Made by a program: the position numbers and the translations under genes. From positions 3,782,001 to 3,846,000 of the forward strand of contig OY744461.1 in assembly GCA_963556145.1 (NCBI GenBank): a stretch of DNA of 64,000 nt, read 5' to 3'. The DNA is from Hygrocybe punicea. Lineage: Eukaryota > Basidiomycota > Agaricomycetes > Agaricales > Hygrophoraceae. This document shows, in pieces, positions 45,256-57,490 of the stretch. How positions within the stretch are numbered: position 1 is the first letter of the stretch; the number at the start of each line of letters is the position of its first letter. The notes under the pieces were generated by a model that worked only from the letters and a program-made list of their open reading frames with translations, made no database searches and was not told where the DNA came from.

Positions 45256-48200
45256 TAGGGTATAGCACGGGTTCGGGTAAACCCGCGGTTTTAGGGTTAA
45301 GGGTATGGCGGGTACGGGTACGGTGTTTGCTCACTCCCAACCCGCCACTACCGCTCACCCGTGCACTCGGGTACGGCTTTTTCTGCGGGTCCAGCAAGGC
45401 ACGGCCGCTGTCATGCCACGCCAAGATTCTGCTAACTATTTCGAGTCACAAATTCTCCTCCCGCCACATGAAACGTCGTTTTCCAACTCCTTCATGGCCG
45501 CGTCATCCAAAGAAAAATTAGTTGAACATTGGTTAAAAGGGCGGGGTATCTACAATGTTCCAGTAGGTCTTCTTCCCCTTTCATTTGTCATGGCCCCTCA
45601 TAAAAAACATCAGGCCTCGACCGCCAGCTCTCTTTCCTCTCACACATCTGCTCCTGCCCCCAAGCCGAAGCCAACTGGCAAAGCTCAGAAGCCCGTCGAG
45701 GCTGTTCTGAAGCCTGTCAAACGACTCAAGACAGCTCTCTCAACCGCATCCAGCCAAGCTGACTCCAACGATGTGCCCAACAACATCAGCGACGACGCCT
45801 CTATGCCTGACATTAACATAGTTTCGGATGCCGAAGAGGATGCAGACACAGCCGACGAGGTGTCGCCCGAGGAACAACTCAGTATGTGCCCTTCGCCCAA
45901 ATCCACCCATCCTCCTGATCTGTTTTCATCCAGAGGCAGCACAGAAGACTTGGCGTTCCCCCGTCTACAACTTCTTCAAGTCCAACGTCTCCGTTCGTTA
46001 TGAGGGTACTCGCATGTACCATTTCTTTCCCTGCGCTGCCCGCAACTGCAAATCCGACTCGGGCGGCTGCCGCCGCTTCCAAGACAAGGGCGACCGAGCT
46101 TCCACTTCCAACCTCAAGGCTCATGCCATTGGCTGCTTCGGTGATGAGGCCATCAAGCTTGCCATCAGTTCGAAGGAGATCGAGTCTCGTACTGGCAGCA
46201 TTTTCACTGCGTTCGCCCGGCAAGGACAAAAACCTGTTGCCTACTCCCATCGCGCTCACACGAACACCGAGGTTCGCACTCGCATTGTCAAATGGGTGAC
46301 TGAGAACAATCAGCCTGCCAACATCGTCAAGGATCGCGAACTCATCGACCTTTTCTGTGCCGGCCGCCCTCAGATGTCTGTCCCATCCCCTACTACGGTT
46401 GCTCAAGACATTGCCTCAGCATTCACAAAGTGTCAAGCACGCATCGCCAAACTACTACAAGACCACTCAGGTCGTCTACACTTTGCAACGGATGCCTGGA
46501 CGTCGCCCAATCACCGGGCATTTGTGGCGTGGACAGTTCACCTGCAACACAATGGTGTTATGTTAGCGTTTTTGCTGGACATTATTGAAGTCCCAGAGGT
46601 ACACCATCTTCCCTCGTCTTTCGAGTCACACTAACATTTTCTCAGTCTCACACCGGAGCCGCTCTGGCCCTTGCCTTTCAAGCGATGCTCATGCGTTTCA
46701 GCCTGATGGACAAGATTCTCGCAATGAACGCCGACAATGCTTCTTCCAACGATACTCAGACAACCAAGCTCGCTGGCATGGAAAATGCCTTTGATGCAGA
46801 GCATCGCATCAGATGCTTCAACCACACCATCCAACTCGCTGCTGTCACTCTGCTCCGCCCATTCAATGCCGGGATCCAGGCCACCAAGGATGGTGGCAAT
46901 GAGGATGCCAGCGTCGCTGAGGAGATGGCGCTGGAAGACCTTGATGAGGATGAAGACGAGGAGGACGAGGACGAGGACGATGGTGGCATCGACTGGAATG
47001 CCGATGACTTTGATGATGGAGTGGATGAACTGGATCAGTTGCCGGCTAATGAACGGGAGAGGGTCCTTGCGGAGACTGCAACGATTCGAGAGACTGTCAC
47101 TAAGGTACGTTACCCTTACTTGGGTTAGTATCACCATTGCCTGACTCGATTCCAGCTTCGTCAGCTTGCATTCGCCATCATCCACTCCACGACAATTGCC
47201 CTCCCCGCCTGGAGGCAAACCTGTGAGACACTGAAGCTGAAGCGTCATCTTATCCCCCGTGATGTTGTCACCCGATGGAACTCAACATACGACATGATGC
47301 GCTTCGCGCTCAACTACCGAGAGGCTATTGACAGCATCACCGCCAACAAAACCCTCAAACTCCGCAAGTATGAGTTGTTTGCTGATGACTGGAACATTAT
47401 CCAGGATCTCACGCACATCCTTAAGCAATACAAGGCAGCTACAATCCATTTCTCCAAGAATTCCGCCAGTATTGTGGCTGTCATCCCTGCCATGGACAAG
47501 CTTACAGATTCTCTCAACACCACCACCACCAAGCCCTACCATGCCGCGATCCAAGCTGCGATGAAGCTCGCCCGAGCCAAGATGAACCGTTACTACTCTT
47601 TAACCGATAGCTCTCCTGCGTACCGTATTGCCATGATACTTCACCCAGGCATGAAGCTCGAATACTTCCGCCAGCACAAGTGGGAGGATGAATGGATCGA
47701 GGAGGCGGAAAACTTGGTCAGGGAGGAATACATTGGAACATATGAGTCCAAAGAGACTGCAAGCATGGCCGCCAAGCCTGTAAGTGTTGTCGTCCACTGA
47801 TTGACCGGTGCTGATCATCACTCCAGTCTGTCAGCGAAACAGGCCTTGATGCCTTTGATATAGCGAACCTTTCAGTTCTCCCCCCCACTCGTGCCTCAGA
47901 GATTGATGAATACCTTCGTCTTCCGGTCGAGAGTTGCCGCGATCCACTCAAATGGTGGATTGATGCCAGGCACATCTACCCCAACCTCTTCCGAATGGCG
48001 ATGGACTATCTAAGCATTCCCGGTAAGCCAAGCCTGATATTGTACGTGGGTGATGCTGATCAGATTGTTTAGCCACATCGACTGCCGTCGAACGGGTATT
48101 CTCTCAAGGCCGGCATCTTCTTCATTTCACATGAAATCGGCTCTCGGCACAATCGATCAGGGCTTATCTATGCCTTGGATCATGGTGTCGTCAAGACCTT

Positions 48201-48514
48201 GTCTTGATGGAGGATCTTGTTGACGCTATCAAGGCCAATACAAAGAAGCGGAAGTTGGCAGAAGTGAGTGCCGAGTAGGCAAATGAGATCCGGTCGTTGA
48301 CGACGCGTCGTCTTAAATATTGTTCATGTTGCTGTACTCCCATCTGAAGTCTGTACCCGTGGAACCTTGGCGGTGATGCCGGGTGCCACGGGTAAATGCA
48401 TACCCTTTGTTCTCCATGGGTAATTAAGACCCGCACCTGCAGCGGGTACGGTGTTAGCGGGTACGGGTACGGGTCGGAGTTTAAAAACCCGCGGGTCACC
48501 CGTGCTATACCCTA
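45256..48514 (+). mobile_element. hAT transposon, full length
   Basis: Inverted ends TAGGGTATAGCACGGG (left) and its complement (right), flanked by an exact 8-bp duplication CCTGTTTC (45248-45255, 48515-48522), as expected for hAT. Removing the element and one duplication restores the RT frame of the host Gypsy. Both subterminal regions hold many GGGTAC/ACCCGC hexamers, likely transposase binding sites. Confidence 0.96.
45590..48278 (+). pseudogene. hAT transposase with BED finger, one late TGA
   Basis: Six exons join in frame: 45590-45881, 45934-46598, 46646-47104, 47156-47779, 47827-48022 and 48073-48278 (813 codons). Start MAPHKK at 45590. Parts: Lys/Ser-rich N-terminus; BED-type zinc finger (YNFFKS...MYHFFPC...C...LKAHAIGC); catalytic segments with LHFATDAWTS and LAMNADNASSNDT (Asp residues); HRIRCFNHTIQLA; an acidic Asp/Glu run (46940-46985) within the insertion domain; TRWNSTYDMM; and the C-terminal dimerisation motif TSTAVERVFSQGRHL. 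The only defect is a TGA at 48132-48134 where hAT proteins typically have Arg (FTRNRLS context), 48 codons before the natural stop at 48276. It could be truncated or recently inactivated. Confidence 0.92.
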
Positions 48515-49480
48515 CCTGTTTCTTGGACTCGCTGGAAAAGGTGTCGTGTGTGGGTCAGCATCTCGTTGAAGTCATCCCCAGCCATTCTGCTGTCATCTGT
48601 GAACAATTCCAGCACTAGTGTCATAAGTGTGTCACCCAATGCCTGTGCCATGGTGTGTGCAAACACGTGGAAGGTGTGCCCATGAGGCCGAAGGGCATTT
48701 GCTTTTGGGTGAAGAATCCCCATCCCTCAATGTAGAATGTGAGGTAGGATCGGCTTTCCTTTGGGATAACAACGGCATAGAAGCCCGATGCAAAATTGAA
48801 GCTGTGCACCCACCTGTGTCCGCTCAGGTGCCCTTGCTTCATGCGGATATCACCCTGTGGCATGGGGAACACATTGGTCACCCTGTTTAGCACATTGTAG
48901 TTCTGGCAGAACCACCATTTGGTGGGTTGAGGGCTCACGGTGGGGGTTTGTGGTTGTGGTCATGGTTCCAGGTCATATGCCGGCAGGAACCCATTGGCAA
49001 TACATTCATTGTTGACGTGATGCCTGAGTTCCTCCAGTGGGAGTCCTGGACTCTCATGAGTCTTATGCCCCAGTGCTATTGGTGATGCACATTTCATGTC
49101 CTCCGGGTGTATTGGTTCTATAATGTCTGCATGAGCAGTTTGTCTATGGTTTTGCTAGGAACTGCCACTGTTTTGGTATGTGCATGGGAAACATTGTGTT
49201 TGACAGTATGTATATATGGTGTTCAGCCCCTGGAACAGGTGTTGCTTTACTCACAGATAGCGTGAAACAGTCAGTGAATTTGCAAAGCAAGTCTTGCATC
49301 TGTGCCCGTTCCATATGCGTTAAGTCAGTGCCCAATTTGACATTTTCCAGTATAGCATTGATGTGTTCCTTCTTGAATGGGTCAGTTTTCCTGGTGAATA
49401 TCGAGTTGTTAGTGTCCAGTTCGACTTTGGGCTGCATATCCCCAATGTCGTCATCTGGGTCCTGGCTTGTCTGGACCACA
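48515..49480 (-). pseudogene. Gypsy reverse transcriptase segment
   Basis: Minus-strand reading from 49479: KVELDTNNSIF and a KATPVPGAEHHI-type RT approach, then GFYAVVIPKESRSYLTFYIEG and QMPFGLMGTPSTC (48621-48938), and LELFTDDSRMAG (the YxDD-type catalytic site, in another frame, 48505-48723). At least two frameshifts. The hAT element interrupts it at 48515. Confidence 0.82.
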
Positions 49481-52267
49481 AAGGTTGGAATGTCCCGTGT
49501 TGGTGTTCAATGCGTTTGGGGCTGTGTGTGATGTCGTCTCGGGGGTGGTGCGGGTTCGCTGTGTGCCCTGTGGTTCCTGCATTGTCGATCGTGGTGCCCT
49601 TTGTGTAGGGTTGCTGGTGGGGTGTCCAGTATGTCGTCAATGTTCAGTTAGGGTTGCGTGCTCAGTTGGGTGGAAAATTGCTTGGGTATGTGATATCATC
49701 CCAAGTCTGGTGGTAGGTGGTGAGATCTGTTATTTGCATGGTTGAGTGTTTCCCCAGGGATAGTGTCTGGTAGACCGGTTAGTACGGCAAATGAATTTCG
49801 TGAACTTGCCTATGTCTCCCTTTGTCCTTTGTGTACGTTGTCATTTGTCATCTCTCCTAGCTCCCTTTGTGACTTGCATTCGTGTTGCCAATGGAGGCCT
49901 ACGCCCATGGTGATCAGTCATGGCATTAGGGTGGTGGCCCACAAGGTGGGGTTGGTGTCGTGTTTGGGCCTGTCATTTGCTATGGTCTTCCAGACGTTGT
50001 TGTGGGGTATCGAGAGAATGTCATTGTCATAATTGTGAATAGCTTTGTACTGTTGGAGCAGTGGCTTCCCAAACAAGAGGTATCAGTTTCTGCTGCTTGG
50101 AAAGACCTCGAATGTTGCTTGCTTGCGAACACTGGCAAGGCTTATGTCACCTGTCCAGCTGCCTTGGGATGGCACTTTTGCACCGTTGGCCATCCAAAGT
50201 ATTTTGTGGGAGGGTGTGAGGGTACCGAGTTGGTTTTGGTATCTTCAGTAGGCTGAGGTGCATATGGAGTTCACCATTGCTCCATCGTAAAATAAGCTTT
50301 GAATGTAGTTGAACATTTCATCTCTGCTTTGGAGTCCCACTGGGTGTATAAATGGTCTTGTCCAGTGTTTTGGAGATGAGATATCTCTCTCAATTGTATA
50401 CAGGTCAACAATCTCATGTTTGAAAGCAGAAGGTACAATGTTTGTACTGACTAGGTTCCATGTATACATGCATGCATTTGCATTGAGGGGGTCTATCTTG
50501 TACGCTGGTTGGGGACTGGTGATTCTACCCATTGGTTTTTTCAAGCCACCTGCTTTCGTTTAGGCAGACAGCCCCTCCCCATTTTCCTGGATGTCATCTA
50601 TATCATCCCTGTAGGGGTAGGTCCTGTATGGTCACTCGTAGGTGTGGTACTTGTAGTCTGGGTACGTGCAGCCAATGAAGTTCATGGTCTGGGTGAGATT
50701 GTGTTCTTTCCATGCTTTTCGGTTTATGAAACTTGTGATGTGGTACCATGTTTGTTCGAAGTCAGGGACTGGGGTGTTTGGGCAGAGGAACTTGTGAGTA
50801 TCATGTCCTGCCTTGCTGCAGTCCCAACACTTGCGTGATCCGAGAGGTGTGGTTCCAGGAGTTAGTGGGAATGGGTGTAGCTTGTCGGGTTGACCACCAG
50901 CATTCTCATGGTGCCATGTTTCCACCTGGGCATTGTATGCTGTGTAGCCTGTTTTGGTGTCAGGGTGATGTGGAAGGGTGATGTTTTGCAAGTCATGTGG
51001 TCTGGTGGCGATGGAACAGTTTCTAGTGCCAGATCAGAATGGAGCCCCCATGGATTGTCTACCCATTCCTAGGGCTCCTGGTCCTGTGCCTCTGTGGGGA
51101 TGGATTGGAGATTCCCTCCCTCCAAATAGGTTTCTATGGCCACCCACATTCACTCCAAAAGGGTCATATGTTTGGATTTATGTGGTTTGGGGTTGGTAGG
51201 GCTGGGTGTGATTGTATTGGTGCGGGTTGGTGGGTGGTTGAATATGTGCATTTGTGAATGCTTCACAGATGGGTTTAGTTGGTGAGTTTGTCAGATGGGC
51301 TAACCTGGCTGTTTCCTCATTCCTCTTGTATTTCTCGACTGTTTCTCATCGGTATACAACATCTATCATGTGTACTGATTTGGTGAGCATGTTGTAGGTG
51401 GTGTGGGGTTTGTCTCTTATGAGGTTGCATACTGGCTCAGGTAGTGCATTGAATACGTCCTGTAGAAGTAAACCTTCAGTAATATCCTCTGCATCATGAG
51501 CTTTTGCAGCTAGTGTGTTTGCCCATTTAACGTGTGTCTAGACCTCTTTGGAGCTTGTTGTTTTCATTTTCATGTCCAACTCGTTGGTAATTATGGTCCA
51601 CTCTTTGAATGCCCAGATGTGTTCTAGTTTGGATGGTTTTGGTACTGTGTTTTTGGGCCATTCTTTCTTGAATGCCTCAACCAGTCAGTCCCAGTCGGCT
51701 TTTGTGTTTGCTGGAAGTCTGTTGAACCATAGATCTGCCATTTCTCCATAGTCTAAGTTGTTGTGGAAGCAGTCAAATCTTCCTTGTCCATGGTGTAACC
51801 CTTGTCTTCGATTTTAATATAGATCTCATGCATGAACTGGCCTGGAGCTATTTTGTTGTCAGGGCCTCTATCCCAGCATATAGCCCTGGACTCGGTCATC
51901 ATCGCCAGGTTGTTTTGTATTGGGATGTGTGGTAGTTCTGGTGCTGGTGATGTTGCTGGGGTTTTCAGGTGGCTGTGGTCTGGGGTTCTTGAGTTGTCAG
52001 AAGATGGTGTTATGGATGATTCTGAAGTGCTTGAGGAGTTAGATTGTTGTGATGGGGAGATGTATCTGCCAAGTTCATTTCTAATGTGAGTTGTGTTGGG
52101 TACCTTTTGGTGGTCCCATGCAGAGCTGTGTGGGTGTAGAGAAGATGTTGTAGAAGTGATGGTTCTCTATTCTTGGTGCTCTGTTCTCTGTGCTTGGTTT
52201 TTGGGTTCTCTGTTCTCTGTTCTCTTGGTAAAGTGGTTCTAGGGTTCAAAGCACTCTCTCATCACCA
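49481..52267 (-). pseudogene. Gypsy gag and protease region
   Basis: Minus-strand frames, broken by several stops and frameshifts, read as a Gypsy gag: WFNRLPANTKADWD and LVEAFKKEWPKN-type capsid phrases (about 51660-51760), then a zinc knuckle CWDCSKAGHDTHKFLC (50782-50829), then LFYDGAMVNSI (about 50280-50310), which is where basidiomycete Gypsy elements carry the aspartic protease site. The element's 5' LTR and primer site lie just upstream at 52267. Confidence 0.75.
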
Positions 52268-52423
52268 TGTTGGAGTGGTCCAAGGGAACTCAGGAGATCA
52301 GGCAGGGAATTGAGGAAAGAGTTGTTGACTAATCTGGTCTAAGGTCTCCTACTACAGGAATATGCTATAAAGGGAAACCAACCGTGGGAGCCCAGGTCAC
52401 ATGATGGCCCAGGCACCACTACA
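52268..52423 (-). repeat. 5' LTR of minus-strand Gypsy
   Basis: Pairs with 32958-33116. Followed on the minus strand directly by a TGG-starting primer binding site at 52267. Confidence 0.88.
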
Positions 52424-52495
52424 CTGTCACTTCTATGCTGACACCCCTAGGTTAGGATTTCTATTTCATAGCCACCCCAACCTCGCCACTACATC

Positions 52496-52512
52496 TGGAG
52501 CCCACCATGAGG
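52496..52512 (+). other. Primer binding site of plus-strand Gypsy
   Basis: TGGAGCCCACCATGAGG, 2 nt after the LTR end. The LARD-like element has TGGGGCCCACCGTGAGG at the same spacing. The tRNA primer was not identified. Confidence 0.7.
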
Positions 52513-52742
52513 AATAGTTTAGCATCACTATAGCTTCTTCCTCCCATATCACACCCTCTGACCATTGTCTTTGCAACCTTTCTCAAAGAACCCTTCGAAA
52601 AGAACTCTCTTTAGTCACCTTCGACCTGACAATTGACGACGACTTCTTCCAACTAGTACCCGATCACCTCACTCAACACAACAATCTTCCGCTCATCTCA
52701 GGATCAAATACACCCTTATATCTCTCATCCGACAGTTCCAAA

Positions 52743-55220
52743 TTGGTTGATATACCAATTATCATGATATTTCCCAACTCCTCTGATCTTAGTTCCACAC
52801 CTGCATCGCCTACATCCCCAACCTCATCCTCATTAGAACCTCTGTCTATATCACATTCGCTCTTGACATCGAAAACTCTGTCCTTGTTCTTGTCCTCATC
52901 TTCAACCACGTCATCATCGTCAACATTACCCGAACCACCCATTGTACACCTGACTACCGCACCAACATCTCAGCTTGTTTCTATCCCTCATTCTACAATC
53001 CCCACAATGACTTCAACTGCTGGATCTTCAACTGCTCCCCATGTTACTGCTCCCCATGTTATCCCACAACAGATGCCTGCTCGCGGTCATTCCATGGCCC
53101 CAACCTTTGATGGGACCCTGCTCAACCTCAACCACTTCTTTGAAGAGGTAGAGTTACTTGCTGCCAATGCCAGCCTTGACGATGCAGGCCACATTAAGCA
53201 TAGTCTGCACTACGCATCCCTTAGCGACTACAAGCTCTGGGTGAGTTTATCTACCATGACCAGCACCAATTATGCCACATTCAAAAGGAGCATACTCATG
53301 CTATACCTGGGCATGGAAGATGATCATCGGTACACTATGGCAGATCTTGACTATCTTACGCATACCCAAACCACTTACAGCATCCATACTTGCGCCGAAC
53401 TTGGCGAATATTACCATGAATTCATTTGGATTTCAGGATTCCTCTTAGACAAGGGATGGATCTCTCCCCAAGCATGTAACATCGCTTACTAGAACAGCTT
53501 CCATGCCAAGCTCAAGAAGAATATCAAAACCCATCTTCAGTACCAAAAGCTGAACTACTTCCATAGTGATCCCTACAACTTCCAAGACTTCTATAACTGC
53601 ACCCATTTCCTGGTGGCTGGAACCACGGCTGAACCATCTACCATCTCTTGTCTTTCATTGACTTTGCCTGCCACCATCAGGTATTCAACCCCAATAGAAC
53701 CCGCTATCTGCTACCTGCAGCCCGCTTGCTATGACCCAATCATACCTAAAATGGAACCGGTCAAACCCAACATGTCCAACCTTTTTCGTCTGGTTTCACA
53801 ACAACTCACTGTTCTCACACAAGCTCTTACTGAATGTAACAGTCGTCTGAAGCCTTGTGCAGATAGGACTGAGCCAACCACCTTGGGACAAGGGTTCACC
53901 AACTTCAATTGCCTCTTTTGCGATGACCCATTCCATCATATTCATGATTGTCCAATTTGCGAGCAGTACACTCGGGATAGAATATGCTGAAAGAAGAAGC
54001 ATGGCTGCATCATATTACCCAATGGAATGTACCATCCAAAGGATATCGTCAGCAAAAACATGAAGGAACACTCCAATGTATGGCACGCACAGAACCCTGG
54101 CAACTGCACTCCCCATACAGAACCCTTCCAATGCAATCCCCCACCTCGTGTCACAACCAACTTCATCTCCATTGTCAAAGTACTGACCTACGAGCCTGAA
54201 GTCACTACTGAGTATGCAGACATTTTTCAGTCCACGACCTCCGACATCAATGATGACAATGAGCAGATCAAGGTCTTGGAAGCTGAAGTACAATGGTTTT
54301 GTAAACAGGTTAGCTTCAATGGCATAGAGATCCAATCAAAAGTGAAAGGCAAGTCTAAAGAGATGTATCCCAACCCACCTGCCGCATCCATGTCCATACC
54401 TGCCACGAAACCTGCCAAGAAAATGTCTACCAGACCTATCAATGAGCAGCCGATCACCATAGTTCCCCCTTCGAATAAGTGGCCAACCAAGCCAACCGCC
54501 TTCATGCCTCACAACCCCCAGAACCTTCCTGTGTCGCACCCTCAATACCGCTACCAGGCCCCTATTGAAGATCCCATTATCACTAAATCCATCATCGACT
54601 GTGCCCTCGACTCTCAAGTTTGCATTTCACAATGGGAACTCCTAGTCATGTCATCCGACACCTGCCACCACATGAAGGACCTCACCACCTTGAAAAAGGT
54701 CACTGCTGAGACCAACAACATACAGGTCTTCCACTTCCACGCTCCCAAAATTGCCACCCATGCCTGCCAACATTGTCAGGAAAATGTCCTGCTTGTTGTT
54801 GGCCAGGACTCAGTCCCTCTCTGTGTGGTCTATCTGCTCATCAATGGCAAATTCATATTTGAGTGCATCCTCGACAATGGCTCTATGATTGTCAGCATGC
54901 AACGCAATATTTGTGAGAAACTTGGTTATTGCCTCCAAAACATGAAGATGCGGATGCAATCGGCGAACAGAAGCAACAATGACACCCTTGGCCAGATCGC
55001 CAACCTCAAGTTCACCTTTGGTGATGTTGATCTGTTCCTCCAAGTCCGAGTTGTTGATGACACTCCTTCTTCATGCTTTCTGAGGCTCTCACAAAGGATT
55101 ACAAAAACAGGGATCAGCAAGTCACAATCACGGATCCAAACACTGGCACCATTGTTACCTTGCCCACCATCGAGCACAACCAGAAGAGCCGATAAGAGTG
55201 GTCTGACACCGGGAAACTGA
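52743..55220 (+). pseudogene. Gypsy gag-protease region, decayed
   Basis: Gag-like frame with FDGTLLNLNHFFEEVE (about 53107-53154) and LGMEDDHRYTMADLDYL, continuing after a TAG (53490) to a CCHC-like motif CLFCDDPFHHIHDCPIC (53912-53962), then TGA at 53988 (arginine expected). The next frame (54027-55220) reads HPKDIVSKNMKEH, a long Pro/Lys linker, and CILDNGSMIVSM, the retropepsin active site with Asp (about 54868). Near 55060-55090 the frame shifts and some residues of the LLGRPF-type motif are missing; the old frame continues as KDYKNRDQQVTITDPNTG to about 55196. The start codon is unclear; ATG 53007 is the first in a good place. Confidence 0.8.
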
Positions 55221-55560
55221 ATTTTTAGAAGTCGAGGACCCAGAGATATCTCTTGGGAAGGACGCACTGGGAGATGAGAAGCTGCCACTTGAAAGCAACC
55301 ACATATATACCATGAACTATTCTTCTCTTTTGCCATTTTCCTTAGAAGAGGACTTATGTTTTTCTATTGATTTAGACTTCTTCTTGTCTCAGCCTTAGAC
55401 TGCTGCTCAGTATATCTCATTGTTGACCGATGTACAAAATCAGATACATACTACCGATACCCTCCCTTCCTCTTGTTCCATCTCTGCTCCTGCATCATCT
55501 GTTTCCCCTTCGAATGTTTATAACAGCACCCCTACTGAACACACTGTTTATATCTCATAT
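55221..55560 (+). other. Linker between protease and RT, no clear domain
   Basis: Decayed pol sequence rich in Ser, Thr and Pro codons; no open frame of note. Confidence 0.4.
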
Positions 55561-56044
55561 ACAATTCTCCCCACCAAGGACCTAAAAGGTGTCATCACCA
55601 AGAAAAAGTAGCCAATTGCATCTGCCCAATCTCTACCACTCTCCCCGACAAATTCTGGATTATACGTGAGATCACTGGCAACCCACTAGCTGATTTACCC
55701 ATGCTCCTGACACGTCCACCTGACTATACACTTGGAACCCACTACACTCAGGAATGACATGACACAATGCCAATGAACCTGGATGGATTCCTATGGCCTG
55801 ACGAAGAGAAACTCGGCTATTATATCATCAAATCTCAAGAAGCTGCTTTCACTTGGAATGAATCTGAGAAAGGCCCATTCAACACAGACTACTTCCCGCC
55901 GATCCACATTCCAACCATACTGCACGACCCATGGGTCCATAGAAATATCCCGATCCCACCCGGCATCCTCAACAAAATCATCGGTATCATCAAGGACAAA
56001 ATCGATGCCAGTTCCTATGAATCCTTGAACTCATTATACTTGTT
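55561..56044 (+). pseudogene. Gypsy RT, first part
   Basis: Reads PDKFWIIREITGNPLADLP, TGA at 55755 (arginine expected), then MNLDGFLWPDEEKLGYYIIKSQEAAFTW, HDPWVHRNIPIPPGI and IIGIIKDKIDASSYE. This is the region leading into the RT fingers. It breaks off near 56044 where the AT-rich insert begins. Confidence 0.82.
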
Positions 56045-57490
56045 TAGTGGGCTAGTGCTGCGCATGGCATGAACAAGTTTTTTTTTCCCTCTTCCAATTT
56101 CATGATGAAGTAAGCAATAACATTAAATTGCATAACACATATTACATATGATATAAGACATATAGCATATGTTATATATTGCAAATTGTTAGAATAAGCC
56201 CACCTCTCACCTTAGCAATATAAAAGTAGGAAAAATAAAACTACATAGAGTGTCTTGAGTCCTCATAAGCATCCTCTCTTACTGTCATGTCTCCTGTGCT
56301 ACATTATCATGTCATATTCTCAGTCATAAAAGAAATATTTAGGGAGCAACAGGTCAACTGTCAAACAAAACCACCTCCTAAACAGTATGATATCAATTGA
56401 CTTACATTTGCTCAACCCTACTTCTCCATGACCTTGAATGTTGCACAGCAGATGATAACATGAAGACAGCTGTGCTGGGCAAATGTTGCACATGACATAA
56501 ACAAAGTCTTATTTCTGTTATTAGATTTGTATTTGCATAATTGTTATGAATATCAATAAGTAATTTTGCTTAAAATATATAATTAGCATATAAGATAATA
56601 TATGTATCCAGTCATATTATATTAAATTTTATGTTTTAAGTAAAAATATCAGTACATCATCTAAGTTTAGTCCATTTCTGCTTATATGGCTGATATTTCC
56701 ATATATAATAGAAGTGGTCACATGTGACTATAACTCCGATGATCAGCTCAAAATTTAGCATATAGTATAAAATTGCCTTATATGGTTAGACTAGTCACAT
56801 GTGACTATCACCATTGCGATCAGCAAAAGATTTGCTGTACAATATCAAAAATTACCTTATATGGTTATATTAGTCATATGTGACTGTCACATCTTGCCCA
56901 AAATGATTGTATTAGTCAGCAGGTCAATTTTCAGCTGATTCTGATGAGAATTGAGACAAGTATGAATATTTTGAAGATAATTGGAAAGTAATTTGTCTTT
57001 TCTAATGCAACTTATATTTAGATATTTATATGTAAAATTATCTTATATAGTTAGAATAGTCACAATTGACTGTCATTATTGTGATCAGTACAAAATTTGG
57101 TATATACTATGAGAAATTACCTTATATGGTTAGATTGGTCACATGTGACTGTCACACCTTGCCTGAAATGGTTATATTAGTCAGCAGTTCAATTTTTAGC
57201 TAATTCCGATCAGAATTGAGACTAGTATAAATATTTTGAATATAATTAGAATATAATTGGAAGGTAAATTGATTTTTTTGAATCAACCCATATATTGATG
57301 CTTATGTAAGCTTGTCCAAACATGGCCCCAACTTGGTGTTATTTTCCAGTATCAGAAGTAGAATCATATCTCTTGCCCAAAAAAATTTGTCTATAGGCGA
57401 TCAACTTTATTAATTAATTAATTATGAATCCTCACTGAACCAGGTCTGATAGAGAACAAGTCTTTTAATAAATTAAAAGATCTCGTAACC
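56045..57490. mobile_element. AT-rich insert in the Gypsy RT, with repeated CACATGTGAC units
   Basis: The RT frame stops at about 56044 (...SLNSLY) and resumes at about 57491 (...SRWFLSLKKDG), so this is an insertion. It is AT-rich and non-coding. Between about 56690 and 57220 an imperfect unit of ~300 bp is repeated about twice, with the palindrome GTCACATGTGAC after TTATATGGTTAGA in each half-unit. Exact ends and target duplication could not be fixed. Confidence 0.65.

Larger units (their letters stand above)
32958..52423 (-). mobile_element. Ty3/Gypsy retrotransposon, minus strand, with nested insertions
   Basis: Flanked by LTRs at 32958-33116 and 52268-52423 (about 157 bp, TGT...ACA). 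Read on the minus strand, a primer binding site (TGGTGATGAGAG, from 52267) follows the 5' LTR and a polypurine tract (AGAAAGGGGGG, about 33121-33132) precedes the 3' LTR. Gag with zinc knuckle, protease-like, RT, RNase H and integrase segments occur in Gypsy order. An hAT element splits RT and an LTR element splits integrase. Without these inserts it is about 6.2 kb. I could not find a target duplication. Confidence 0.85.

Noticed and set aside
32953..52428. 5-bp target duplication for the minus-strand Gypsy
   Set aside because: TCCAC on the left and CTGTC on the right do not match, so the element is supported by LTRs, primer site and polypurine tract only.
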